The notes under the pieces are model-generated. The model was not told the origin of the DNA and did no database searches. It was given only the letters and a program-made list of their open reading frames with translations. Made by a program: the position numbers and the translations under genes. A DNA stretch of 39,445 bases from NCBI RefSeq assembly GCF_012034385.1, contig NZ_JAAVJB010000023.1:1-39445 (forward strand), given 5' to 3'. The stretch's first letter is position 1. Every line of letters begins with the position of its first letter. The DNA comes from Streptomyces spiramenti (GTDB lineage: Bacteria > Actinomycetota > Actinomycetes > Streptomycetales > Streptomycetaceae). Positions 24,880-31,895 of this stretch are shown one piece after another.

Positions 24880-25086
24880 TCAGTCCTGGGCGGGATTGGA
24901 CTTGATGCTGTTCACGAAGCTGGCGAAGGCGGCGGCAGGCACTGCGAGCGCGGGACCTGCTGGTCTCTTGGAGTCGCGCACGGGGACCGTGCTGCGGGTC
25001 GCGACGAGGTCGGCGGCCACCTCGATGCAGTCGCCGCCGTTGCCGCTGTAGGAGGAGCTGAACCAGTCAACCGACGCATGGGACAT
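24880..25086 (-). CDS. DUF397 domain protein, copy 1
   Basis: This 68-aa protein is a complete DUF397 domain: WFSSSYSGNGGDCIEVA, then STVPVRDSKRPAGPAL, then AAFASFVNSIK. DUF397 proteins are small acidic actinomycete proteins usually encoded next to an XRE/DUF5753 regulator, as in the whiJ/abaA/bldB-type loci. There they modulate development and may act as partner or antitoxin-like factors. A better coupled second copy lies at 25269-25475, and 38 of 68 residues are identical between the two. A separate hairpin in the 182-bp gap suggests this copy may have its own transcript. Confidence 0.9.
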   Translation of the reverse strand: MSHASVDWFSSSYSGNGGDCIEVAADLVATRSTVPVRDSKRPAGPALAVPAAAFASFVNSIKSNPAQD

Positions 25087-25219
25087 GAGGGCTACCCTTC
25101 CTGGTCGTTCGCGATCGACTCCGGCCTTCCGCCAGGCGCCCGCGAGTCTCGCTGCTGCACATGGCTCGCGCCAAGGATCACCACAGGCAAGATCGGGGAA
25201 CGTCTCGTTGCCCCGCGAT

Positions 25220-25248
25220 TCCCCCGCTACGCGTGCCGCAGCGGGGGA
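25220..25248 (-). terminator. Hairpin between the two DUF397 genes
   Basis: TCCCCCGCT (25220-25228) pairs with AGCGGGGGA (25240-25248) around an 11-nt loop, 20 bp beyond the stop of the second DUF397 gene. It may attenuate read-through into copy 1. Confidence 0.5.
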
Positions 25249-25268
25249 GGTACACGCTGGTAGCGCGG

Positions 25269-25475
25269 TCAGCCGATGGCGGCGCTCGTCTTAACACCAT
25301 TGATGAAGGCCGCGAAGGCGGTGGCTGGCATCGTGAGCGCCGGGCCGCTGGGGTTCTTGGAGTCGCGGACGGGGACCGTGCCGTGGGCCGCGACGAGGTT
25401 GGTGGCGACCTCGACGCATTCGCCGCCGCCGCCACTGTAGGAGGACGCGGACCAGCGGGGGAGTTCGGTCGTCAC
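25269..25475 (-). CDS. DUF397 domain protein, copy 2
   Basis: This 68-aa DUF397 protein reads WSASSYSGGGGECVEVA, GTVPVRDSKNPSGPAL, AFAAFINGVK. The GTG start at 25475 overlaps the TGA of the upstream regulator gene (GTGA), and AAAGGACA precedes it inside that gene, so regulator and DUF397 are translated together. This is the partner proper of the regulator; copy 1 looks like a later tandem duplication. Confidence 0.92.
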   Translation of the reverse strand: MTTELPRWSASSYSGGGGECVEVATNLVAAHGTVPVRDSKNPSGPALTMPATAFAAFINGVKTSAAIG

Positions 25476-26311
25476 GGGATGTCCTTTCGTAACTGCTCGA
25501 CCAGGGCCATGGACGATGCCGGGGACAGGGCTTCGCCTTGAAGCTGATGGTATGCCTTCAGTATCGGAAGCACCGAGGCGCTGGACCGGTCCAAGTGCCC
25601 CTGAGTCTGGGATTCGGAGTAGCAGATGACGGAACGATCCGACAGCGTGAGCAGGTTGACCGGAAGGTTGAACGACCGCCGTGCGCCGAGTGTGTGTGGA
25701 GCCACCTGGACGATCCAGTTCGGGCGCGCGGCGACGTTGATCAGATGCTGAAGCTGCGCCTGCATGACCTCCGAGCCACCGACCTGATGGCGGAGGCAGC
25801 TCTCATCCATGACAACGAAGATCAGAGGGGGACGAGAACGTTCGAGCGCTACCTGACGTTCGGCCAGGACTGACACCCTCTCCGTAGCTTGATCGGGAGA
25901 GATAGAGCCACGCTCCACGTGCCCGTCCTCCTGGGCCTGCGCGTACTCCGGTGTCTGCAACAGTCCAGGCATGATGCCGACGTTGTATGTCCGGATCTCC
26001 ACGGCACGGCCCTCTTGAGTGACGTACTCGGGGAACCCTTCTCGGAGCGCTCCGTGCCGGATCTGGCCCCACTGCCGCTCAAAAGACTCTGTTGTCCCTA
26101 CCAGCTCCAGGGCGATGTCCACGGCCACCGAGAACGGGCGGCTTGGCGACTTCCGAGTTGTTTCCACGCCCGAGACGTGTCGCCCCGAGTAGCCGATGCG
26201 GTCCGCCAGGTCGTCCTGGCGCCAGCCTCGCGCTTCCCGCGCGCTGCGCAGACGTGCTCCGTAGGCAGCCTCGGGGCTCGCATCCGGGTTGAGTTCCTTG
26301 CGGTTGACCAA
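25472..26311 (-). CDS. XRE-family regulator with DUF5753 domain
   Basis: This 279-aa protein has an N-terminal helix-turn-helix (YGARLRSAREARGWRQDDLA, then the recognition segment YSGRHVSGVETTRKSPSRP). A DUF5753 domain follows, with the hallmark IRTYNVGIMPGLLQTPEYAQ, then RPPLIFVVMDESCLRH, NWIVQVAPHTLGARRSFNLP and TQGHLDRSSASV. The start is the TTG at 26311, which has GGGGAGG 8 bp upstream; no better codon lies in frame. A TTA leucine codon sits at 25490-25492, six codons before the end, which would make full translation sensitive to bldA. Together with DUF397 it forms the classic actinomycete developmental-regulator pair. Confidence 0.9.
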   Translation of the reverse strand: MVNRKELNPDASPEAAYGARLRSAREARGWRQDDLADRIGYSGRHVSGVETTRKSPSRPFSVAVDIALELVGTTESFERQWGQIRHGALREGFPEYVTQEGRAVEIRTYNVGIMPGLLQTPEYAQAQEDGHVERGSISPDQATERVSVLAERQVALERSRPPLIFVVMDESCLRHQVGGSEVMQAQLQHLINVAARPNWIVQVAPHTLGARRSFNLPVNLLTLSDRSVICYSESQTQGHLDRSSASVLPILKAYHQLQGEALSPASSMALVEQLRKDIP

Positions 26312-26405
26312 CGTATCCGCCTCCCCACGAACGTTGATGGGATGGCCGACAGTAGGCCACGCTGAGTCCGCTTGGTAGTGGAGAAGCTACGGAGAGGAAG
26401 CGGGC

Positions 26406-26579
26406 GTGGGTGCTGAGGTTGCCCCGGATGACGCGGATCGCCCTGTTCAGGCCTCGGAGCGGCCCGAGCCGCCGGCGTCGGGCGCTGGGATCGAACGGCT
26501 GTCCCTGGATGAACTGAGTCTGATAGTTGCCAAGTTGGGGGCCTCCGTCGATGCCCACTTCAAGGAGCTGGGCAAGTGA
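26406..26579 (+). CDS. Small protein of unknown function (57 aa)
   Basis: The GTG at 26406 follows GGAGAGGAAGCGGGC and opens a 57-codon frame. The product has a disordered Ala/Pro/Glu-rich first half and a helical second half, IERLSLDELSLIVAKLGASV then DAHFKELGK. The TGA overlaps the start of the next gene (GTGA), which supports it being a real, coupled gene. It is divergent from the XRE regulator across 94 bp, so the regulator may control it. I do not recognise the family. Confidence 0.65.
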   Translation: MGAEVAPDDADRPVQASERPEPPASGAGIERLSLDELSLIVAKLGASVDAHFKELGK

Positions 26580-27061
26580 CGTCCCGGTGCTCGGTCGGCG
26601 GCGCTGCGCACTCGCGCGCGACCCATAGAGATCCGGTCGTGGCTGCCGAGCGTGCTGTCGACGGCTACTGGGCCGAGGTCAAGGTCCGGTCGCCGGACGC
26701 CGGCGGGGAGTGGTACCTGGCCGGCGCCTGGTTCGGCGCCGCTTCCGCCGCCGTGGACTGGCTGCACGGCGAAGCGGAACGGCTCGCAGCCGTCTTGGAG
26801 TCGTTCGAGTCGGAGCAGAGCGTCCAGAGCGGATACTCAAGCCCGGTGTCCGCCGTCTTCCGGGAGTGGGCGGCGGACGAAGCGTTCCGAGTGGTGCAGT
26901 GCGCCGCGCTTGCGGACGGGCAGCCGATCAGTGCGAACGCCCGGGGACCGGACCGCGTCTGCGGGGCCGGGAATGTCGAAGTCCTCTACTCGCTGGCCGC
27001 GCGCCCGATCCTCCGTCCCGTTCTCACCCCTTTCGGGAGCAGTCGTGTCGATCGTCGATGA
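26576..27061 (+). CDS. Hypothetical protein (161 aa)
   Basis: The GTG at 26576 overlaps the stop of the 57-aa gene. The product has a helical core, AERAVDGYWAEVKV, GEWYLAGAWFGAASAAVDWL, then GEAERLAAVLESFESEQSVQ. It has no membrane segment or catalytic motif that I can name. The C-terminal 40 residues look irregular and overlap the start of the next gene. It is the middle gene of a three-gene coupled cassette; function unknown. Confidence 0.6.
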   Translation: MTSRCSVGGAAHSRATHRDPVVAAERAVDGYWAEVKVRSPDAGGEWYLAGAWFGAASAAVDWLHGEAERLAAVLESFESEQSVQSGYSSPVSAVFREWAADEAFRVVQCAALADGQPISANARGPDRVCGAGNVEVLYSLAARPILRPVLTPFGSSRVDRR

Positions 27062-27305
27062 CCCGCGCGCGGTAGCGATGTCCTTCCCCGCCGTCGAGAT
27101 ACGAGCCGGCGACTACATGACCCTGGCCGGCTCGTGTCTGCGCGTCACCGCAGCCGCTCACCGGGGCGGCGCCACCTGGTTGGAGCTCGACCGGAGCGTC
27201 CGGCTGCACCTGCCGTCGGACCGCGACGTGACGGTGATCCGGCCCGTCAGGCCCGCCCGACGCGCACGACACGCGCGGCCGGTGCGCGCCACCTGGGTGC
27301 GCTGA
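27045..27305 (+). CDS. Small basic hypothetical protein (86 aa)
   Basis: The GTG at 27045 is preceded by CGGGAGCAGTC, a good ribosome-binding site, and overlaps the previous gene by 17 bp. The product begins SIVDDPRAVAMSFPAVEIRA, then GDYMTLAGSCLRVTAA, TWLELDRSVRLHLPSDRDVT. This alternating beta pattern suggests a small barrel such as an SH3-like or Hint-like fold. An Arg-rich tail (RPARRARHARPVRATWVR) could bind nucleic acid. The family is unknown to me. Confidence 0.6.
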   Translation: MSIVDDPRAVAMSFPAVEIRAGDYMTLAGSCLRVTAAAHRGGATWLELDRSVRLHLPSDRDVTVIRPVRPARRARHARPVRATWVR

Positions 27306-27908
27306 CCCCAAGACCACGCGCTGTCCACCGTCACGCAGGTTCGGGCCGGGACCACCTCTGACGGCGACACTCTCACCCCGTCGCCGGGCCCCATCCGCCC
27401 GGAATGCCTGCCACGCGCCTCTTCCCGGCGTTGATCAACGTCCGAGTGGCGTTCGCCGCGAGCCGGCGCTACGAGCCGAACGCAGCCGGTCCGTAGTCGG
27501 CGCGCTCTGGCGGCCTCGATGCCAGCCCTCCCGGGGCCAGGACACAGCACGCCAGGGCTGGCGTCTCGGCAACCTGGATCTGGAGGTTGGGCCCGTACAC
27601 GCCGCCGCGGATGCGGCAACCCACCTCCACCTCCGAATGGAGCCGGGCTCGGCCCCTGCTCCGGCGGCGAACTCGATCGAACAGCGGGCATGGGAGGCGC
27701 GGCTGTTCACAGACCTGCTGGAGTTCCGACACCGCTGCACCGCTGTCCTCGCGACGTCGCCGCTGTCAGTCCGGATCGCACAGGTGCCCGCCTTCCCGCT
27801 GCTGCGCAGAAACGAGGGCGTGCCACCCCAAGCCCGTTCGCCCTCCTGCGCTTCAGCGATCCCGGCGTCCGACTCACCCGTCATGCGCAGTCCGTGGCGA
27901 ACTCTCGG
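27306..27908. other. Gene-free stretch, possibly degraded coding DNA
   Basis: About 600 bp without a convincing gene on either strand. Minus-strand frames around 27470-27730 include the phrase GGVYGPNLQIQVAETPALAC, which looks protein-like but has no recognisable domain, start or neighbour. A 10-bp palindrome GTTGATCAAC sits at 27431-27440. The region may be the decayed end of the preceding accessory segment. Confidence 0.4.
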
Positions 27909-28136
27909 TCAATCCCCTTCGGGCGTCTCGCTGTCGGGCACCCAGCGCAGCACGTCGCCGGGCTGGCAGTCGAGCGTGCGGCAGATCGCGTCGAGCGTCG
28001 TGAACCGGACGGCCTTGGCGCGGCCGTTCTTCAACACGGCGATGTTCGCGGGTGTGATGCCGACGGCGGCGGCGAACTCGCCGACCGACAGGTTGCGTTC
28101 GGCGAGCAGGACGTCGAGGTCAATGATGATCGCCAT
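27909..28136 (-). CDS. Small XRE/Cro-type transcriptional regulator
   Basis: This 75-aa protein is little more than a helix-turn-helix of the YozG/Cro type: IIIDLDVLLAERNLSVGEFA, ITPANIAVLKNGRAKAVRF, LDAICRTLDCQPGDVLRWVP. Its ATG shares one base with the stop of the DUF2975 gene upstream (TGATG), so the two are coupled. Such regulator/DUF2975 pairs are common in Firmicutes and actinobacteria, and the regulator is presumed to repress its own operon through the palindrome at 28647-28664. Confidence 0.9.
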   Translation of the reverse strand: MAIIIDLDVLLAERNLSVGEFAAAVGITPANIAVLKNGRAKAVRFTTLDAICRTLDCQPGDVLRWVPDSETPEGD

Positions 28137-28636
28137 CAGACGACCTCGGCGATCTCGGTCTGCAGATCCGTCGCCTTGCGCAGCAGGCCCCGCATGACGA
28201 CGACGAGCATCGCGAACGCCGCACCCACGCCGACGCACACGGCCGCCGCGCCCAGTTCGCCGATGGCCTGCATGGTGTTGTCGTCGGGCGAGGGGATGTC
28301 GCCCACGGCCAGATGCGCGGTGACCCCGAGCGCCAGCAGGGTCGCCACGAGCGAGGACCCGATGATGACGTCGACCCATCGGAAGGCCCGCGGGGTGAAG
28401 ATCGCGTCGCGGCTGACCATGTCGAGCAGCATCCACGTGGCGACGAGCGCGACCTGGATGCAGGCGACCCCGATGATCGCCACGGTCACGTACGGCACGG
28501 CGAAGGGCTCGTAGGGCGGGAAGCGGTCGACCTCGTGGGCGGCCGTCGTCGGGATGACCACGAGCTGGCCGAAGAGCCCGCACGCGATCGCCGCTGCGAT
28601 ACCGAAGCGGAGCGTGCCGATGAAGAGCTGGTTCAT
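28136..28636 (-). CDS. DUF2975 family four-helix membrane protein
   Basis: This 166-aa integral membrane protein has hydrophobic helices at about 10-30, 48-72, 85-105 and 120-145. The segment RDAIFTPRAFRWVDVIIGSS between helices 2 and 3 is the DUF2975 signature (n-x-F-x-x-x-n-x-x-x-l-r). Function is unknown in the family; it is nearly always paired with a small XRE regulator as here. Because the promoter's predicted start site coincides with the ATG, the mRNA is probably leaderless. Confidence 0.9.
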   Translation of the reverse strand: MNQLFIGTLRFGIAAAIACGLFGQLVVIPTTAAHEVDRFPPYEPFAVPYVTVAIIGVACIQVALVATWMLLDMVSRDAIFTPRAFRWVDVIIGSSLVATLLALGVTAHLAVGDIPSPDDNTMQAIGELGAAAVCVGVGAAFAMLVVVMRGLLRKATDLQTEIAEVV

Positions 28637-28642
28637 GTATCG

Positions 28643-28671
28643 AGTATCGATAGATATCTATCGAAAGTCAA
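28643..28671 (-). promoter_or_regulatory. Promoter with palindromic operator filling the -35/-10 spacer
   Basis: On the minus strand TTGACT (28671-28666) and GATACT (28648-28643) are separated by exactly 17 bp. The 18-bp perfect palindrome TCGATAGATATCTATCGA (28647-28664) occupies this spacer, and further TATCGA copies start at 28638 and 28645. Transcription would begin at about 28636, the A of the DUF2975 ATG. A repressor bound here would block RNA polymerase directly. It is the likely site of the XRE protein encoded in the operon. Confidence 0.7.
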
Positions 28672-28837
28672 TCGACGCCGTGTGTGGCTGGGGTGTCAAG
28701 GTGCACGCGTCGGGCAACGTCCGAGCTGGGTGTACTGGTCATGAGCGCTGCGCGCCGGCCGCTCGTGTGCCTCTCTGGTCAGGGGAGCGGGTGGTTCCGC
28801 GTTGCAGGACTCTCCCGGGTCCTGCGCGAACCTCTCC

Positions 28838-28875
28838 CTTCCTCAACCCGTCCGTGCTTCCTCAACCCGTCCGCG
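28838..28875. repeat. 19-bp tandem duplication
   Basis: CTTCCTCAACCCGTCCGTG is followed at once by a second copy with one change (final TG to CG). It lies in the 346-bp gap 28637-28982 between the DUF2975 promoter and the end of the SDR gene. That gap otherwise shows no gene. Confidence 0.85.
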
Positions 28876-28982
28876 CGACGCCCCGCTCGCGCCGGAGTCG
28901 TCCCGCGCTGCGCGCGGATCTCCGCGCCGCCGGTGCGTTCGCGGGCCTCGACCGTCCGTGACGGTGCGGGAGTGCTCACCGC

Positions 28983-29882
28983 TCAGGCCGGCGCCGAGGG
29001 GGTCGGTTCGGTGAGCGGGGCGAGTCGTCGGCTCAGCTCCAGGACGGCGCGCACCGTCGCCGGGTCGGTGCTGCGGCGGTGGGGAGTGGTCGGCGTGCAG
29101 TCCGGGCCGAGCAGCAGCCCGGTCCGCCCGTCGAATGCGGGGTCGGTCGCGGCGGCGATCGAGGACCGGGCCGCGAGGTCGGCCGGTCCGGCGGTGGACC
29201 GTGCGAAGACCCGGCGCAGCACGGGCCACAGCGTGCGCATCGCCGGGTGGACGATCGCCGGTTTGGTCATCGTGGAGTCGGTCATCTCCGTCGCCGCCCC
29301 ACCCGGGTCGGCGGCGAGGACGCCGACCCCGCGGTCCCGCAGCCGGTCGGCCAACTCCAGCGTCCACGCCAGGTTGGCCAACTTCGCGCGGCCGTACCAG
29401 TGGAACGCGTAGTAGCCGCCGCGTGGTTCGACGGCGTCGAAGCCCTGCCGGCTCGCCGCGCGCACCGACGCCGAGCTGACGTTCACCACGCGGCCGGCCC
29501 CGGAGGCGGCGAGTGTGTCGACCAGCAACTCCGTGAGGAGGTAGGGCGACAGGTGATTGACCGCGAACATCGCCTCGACGCCGTCCGCCGTCAGGCGTCG
29601 CTCCGCGGTGAAGGTGCCCACGTTGTTGACGAGGACCGTCAGTGGCCCCTCGTCGGCCAGTCGTCCGGCCAGTTCCCGTACCGCGCCGAGGGAGGCGAGG
29701 TCGGCGGCGAGGAAGCGCGGCGGTTCCGCCGTCGCGACCGCCGCGATCCGCTCGACCGCCTCAGCGCCGCGCTCGGTGTTCCGGCCGACCACCGTGACGG
29801 CGTGCCCGGCGGCAGCCAGCCCCAGGGCCGTCTGCAACCCGATACCGCCGGTCCCGCCCGTGACCACTGCTCGTCGTGTCAT
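28983..29882 (-). CDS. Short-chain dehydrogenase/reductase (SDR)
   Basis: This 299-aa NAD(P)-dependent oxidoreductase has a Rossmann fold: glycine motif TGGTGGIGLQTA at residue 9, VVGRNTERG (arginine suggests NADP), LAADLASL and NNVG. The catalytic set consists of the serine in VNVSSASV and the tyrosine and lysine of YGRAKLANL. It resembles retinol-dehydrogenase/WW-domain-oxidoreductase-like SDRs. The ATG at 29882 is preceded by GGAG 10 bp upstream; an in-frame start at 29930 would begin inside the operator and is less likely. It lies downstream of, and parallel to, a TetR gene, with two matching operators between them. Confidence 0.9.
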   Translation of the reverse strand: MTRRAVVTGGTGGIGLQTALGLAAAGHAVTVVGRNTERGAEAVERIAAVATAEPPRFLAADLASLGAVRELAGRLADEGPLTVLVNNVGTFTAERRLTADGVEAMFAVNHLSPYLLTELLVDTLAASGAGRVVNVSSASVRAASRQGFDAVEPRGGYYAFHWYGRAKLANLAWTLELADRLRDRGVGVLAADPGGAATEMTDSTMTKPAIVHPAMRTLWPVLRRVFARSTAGPADLAARSSIAAATDPAFDGRTGLLLGPDCTPTTPHRRSTDPATVRAVLELSRRLAPLTEPTPSAPA

Positions 29883-29915
29883 TCCCGACTCACTCCTCCG
29901 CCGTGCCGAACCACC

Positions 29916-29937
29916 TAAACGGATGGACATCCGTTTA
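29916..29937. promoter_or_regulatory. TetR-type operator 1
   Basis: Arms TAAACGGATG (29916-29925) and CATCCGTTTA (29928-29937) flank a GA centre, a perfect 22-bp inverted repeat. It lies 34 bp upstream of the SDR start, where it would overlap the promoter or the early transcript. The core matches operator 2 (consensus AA[A/G]CGGATG then N2 then [C/T]ATCCG[T/C]TT). Confidence 0.75.
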
Positions 29938-29959
29938 CCTTCGGGCAGGCTAGCAGAAG

Positions 29960-29979
29960 AAGCGGATGAGTATCCGCTT
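29960..29979. promoter_or_regulatory. TetR-type operator 2
   Basis: AAGCGGATGAGTATCCGCTT is an inverted repeat with 8-bp arms and a 4-bp centre. It shares the core of operator 1, and its centre is 43 bp away, about four helical turns, so two dimers could bind on the same DNA face. Confidence 0.7.
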
Positions 29980-30089
29980 GTGGGTGGGGGAGGCAGGGCG
30001 GCGACAGTGGCACGGCGGGCCCGCGCAGCGCGTGCACCGGTGGACCGCTCGATCGTCGCGGCCGGTGGCAGGCCGACGGTGCCGAACCG

Positions 30090-30686
30090 TCAGGAGACCG
30101 GGCGCAGCCCGTCCAGCAGCACGGCGAGGTACGGCTCGGCGCGGTCCGGGCCGCCGGCGCGCACCGCCGCGGCGACACCGCACAGCAGCAGGCGCAGGTC
30201 CGCGGCGGTGACGGTGTCCTTCACGGCCCCGTCCCGCCGCGCCTGGTCCAGCAGGGCGCCGAGGACCGCGTCGACCTCCGCCGTCGACTCGGCGACCTGC
30301 GGGTCGCCGTCACCGGACTCCAGGACCGCCGCCAGTCGCGAGTCCTCCAGCATGAAGGACAGGGCGAGGCGGGCCACCCGGTGCAGGACGGCCATCGCCG
30401 CCCCGCCCTCGGCAACCGCAGCGCGGACCGCCTCCGCCAGCTCCTGGAACCGCTCGACGGAGAGCGCCGCCACCAGCGCCTGCCGGTCGGGGAAGTGGCG
30501 GTAGACCGTGCCCACGCCCACCCCTGCGAGCCGGGCGATGGTGTTGAGCTGCAACGAGTCGTCGCCCGCCGCCAACTGCTCACGGGCTGCCCGCAGCACG
30601 CGCGCGCGGTTCCGCGCGGCGTCCGCGCGGAGCCGCGGGGGCTGCTCTTCGCCTCGTGGTGCCACGCCAGCAGGATAGTCCGACAC
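30090..30686 (-). CDS. TetR-family transcriptional regulator
   Basis: This 198-aa regulator has an N-terminal helix-turn-helix, DAARNRARVLRAAREQLAAG then LNTIARLAGVGVGTVYRHFP with the TetR signature GVGTVYRHFPDRQALV. A helical ligand-binding C-terminal domain follows. It sits 207 bp upstream of the SDR gene on the same strand; two palindromes in that gap are its likely sites, so it probably represses the SDR and responds to the SDR substrate or product. The start is the GTG at 30686; a second in-frame GTG at 30665 is possible. AcrR-like members with this C-terminal layout often control reductases or exporters. Confidence 0.9.
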   Translation of the reverse strand: MSDYPAGVAPRGEEQPPRLRADAARNRARVLRAAREQLAAGDDSLQLNTIARLAGVGVGTVYRHFPDRQALVAALSVERFQELAEAVRAAVAEGGAAMAVLHRVARLALSFMLEDSRLAAVLESGDGDPQVAESTAEVDAVLGALLDQARRDGAVKDTVTAADLRLLLCGVAAAVRAGGPDRAEPYLAVLLDGLRPVS

Positions 30687-30753
30687 CCGACGGGCGGCCG
30701 ATGCCGTCCGACGAGCGGCCGGCGGCCGAAGCCACCGGGCACCCCGCCACGGC

Positions 30754-31401
30754 TCAGGCCGAGTGGTCCTCGGCGTGGTCGTCCGCGGCCGAACGCTGGG
30801 CGACGATCGACGGCGCGGTGTCCGCGCCCGCGGCGAAGGCCGCTCCGTCGGTCATGGCGGCGATCTCCGAGCCCTGGGCCGGGTCCGTCACCGTGATCCC
30901 GGCGTCGTTGGTCGTGCCCGTCTCCTTCACGCCGCTGAGGTTGGCGTTGAGGTGGCTCGCCTCGTGCGCGAGGGTCTCCGTGTCGCCGATGGCGGAGGCC
31001 CCGAGGAAGATGTGGTTGTCGATCGTCATGGCCCGGGCGCCCATCGCCTCGGTCGCCCGCTGCGCCGTCGGGTTGCTGTGCACGCGCCCCGCGGACAGCC
31101 GGTCGTTCTGGTAGAACGACTGCGCCTTGGAGAGGAACGCGCCCGGGAGCTGGGTGCTCGGCGTCGCCATCGCCTCGTTGATGAGGTCGAGCTGCCCGGC
31201 CGGCGCGGCGTCCGCCTGGCCGTGGCCGCAGCCGGGGCCGTGCTCGTGCCGCGCCTCCTCGACGGCGCGCGCCACCGCCATGTTCCCCGCGGCCTGCTGG
31301 AGTCGCATCATCTGACGGATCGGAGCGCTCTGCTGCGGAGTGCGCCGCGACGACTGCCTGTCGGCGGGCTGCCGGCTCCCCGACCCGTGTGCGCGCACCA
31401 C
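30754..31401 (-). CDS. DUF4157-type protein with HExxH metallopeptidase-like motif
   Basis: This 215-aa protein opens with a polar tail and LQQAAGNMAVARAVEEARHE, seen in many DUF4157 proteins. The core follows: GRVHSNPTAQRATEAMGARA, HIFLGASAIGDTETLAHEAS, HLNANLSG. The zinc-binding-like motif is HEASH, where most family members have HELTH or HELAH. DUF4157 domains are enriched in extracellular contractile injection system loci and in polymorphic toxins. No sheath, tube, baseplate or AAA unfoldase gene of that kind lies nearby, so this is an orphan. The start is the GTG at 31401 behind GGAGGGAG; the next codon at 31398 is also GTG. Confidence 0.8.
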   Translation of the reverse strand: MVRAHGSGSRQPADRQSSRRTPQQSAPIRQMMRLQQAAGNMAVARAVEEARHEHGPGCGHGQADAAPAGQLDLINEAMATPSTQLPGAFLSKAQSFYQNDRLSAGRVHSNPTAQRATEAMGARAMTIDNHIFLGASAIGDTETLAHEASHLNANLSGVKETGTTNDAGITVTDPAQGSEIAAMTDGAAFAAGADTAPSIVAQRSAADDHAEDHSA

Positions 31402-31895
31402 TTGCTCCCTCCGAGACAGGACTCCGACCCGCCCAGTATGACCGAGACCGCTCACGCTCCGGCACGTCCACCGGGGCAGTCACGAGGGCACACCTGCGGT
31501 CGTCCCGCGAGCGCGGTCCCCGGCTGCCGGGAGGTGCGCGACGTGGCCGCCGACGACGGAAGCGGCGTGAACCGACCGCCTTCGCGCTGCCGTGGACCAC
31601 TCGCCGCCGCTTGCTCCCGGGCCGCTCGGCGCCCACCGCGTGCGGGAGGGGCGCACAGGCGCGAACCACGGCGCCCGATCCGGCGTCCTTGGAGTTCGAA
31701 CGGTCTCACCAGGCGCTTCGCCGCCGCGCCACGCGCCGTCACGGGACACCGGCGGCCCTCGGCACCACCGGGCCACAACCGTGACCCTCCGGACGGGGCC
31801 GGCTGTCAGTGGTGGGTCGTAGCGTTCGGAGCACGTGACCGGGGCACCTGTTTCCGGTCGTCCGTCAGTTGTTCGTGTGGCGTGGGAGGCACGCA
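31402..31895. other. Divergent intergenic region
   Basis: About 490 bp between the DUF4157 gene (minus) and the DUF4132 gene (plus). It holds no convincing coding sequence. The last 20 bases carry GTGGGAGGCACGCA, the ribosome-binding site of the DUF4132 gene. I found no palindrome or clear promoter. Confidence 0.5.

Noticed and set aside
24796..27445. Similar TTGATCAACG-like palindromes near 24797 and 27431 as possible ends of a mobile element
   Set aside because: Only about 10 bp match, no integrase or transposase lies between them, and no target duplication is visible.
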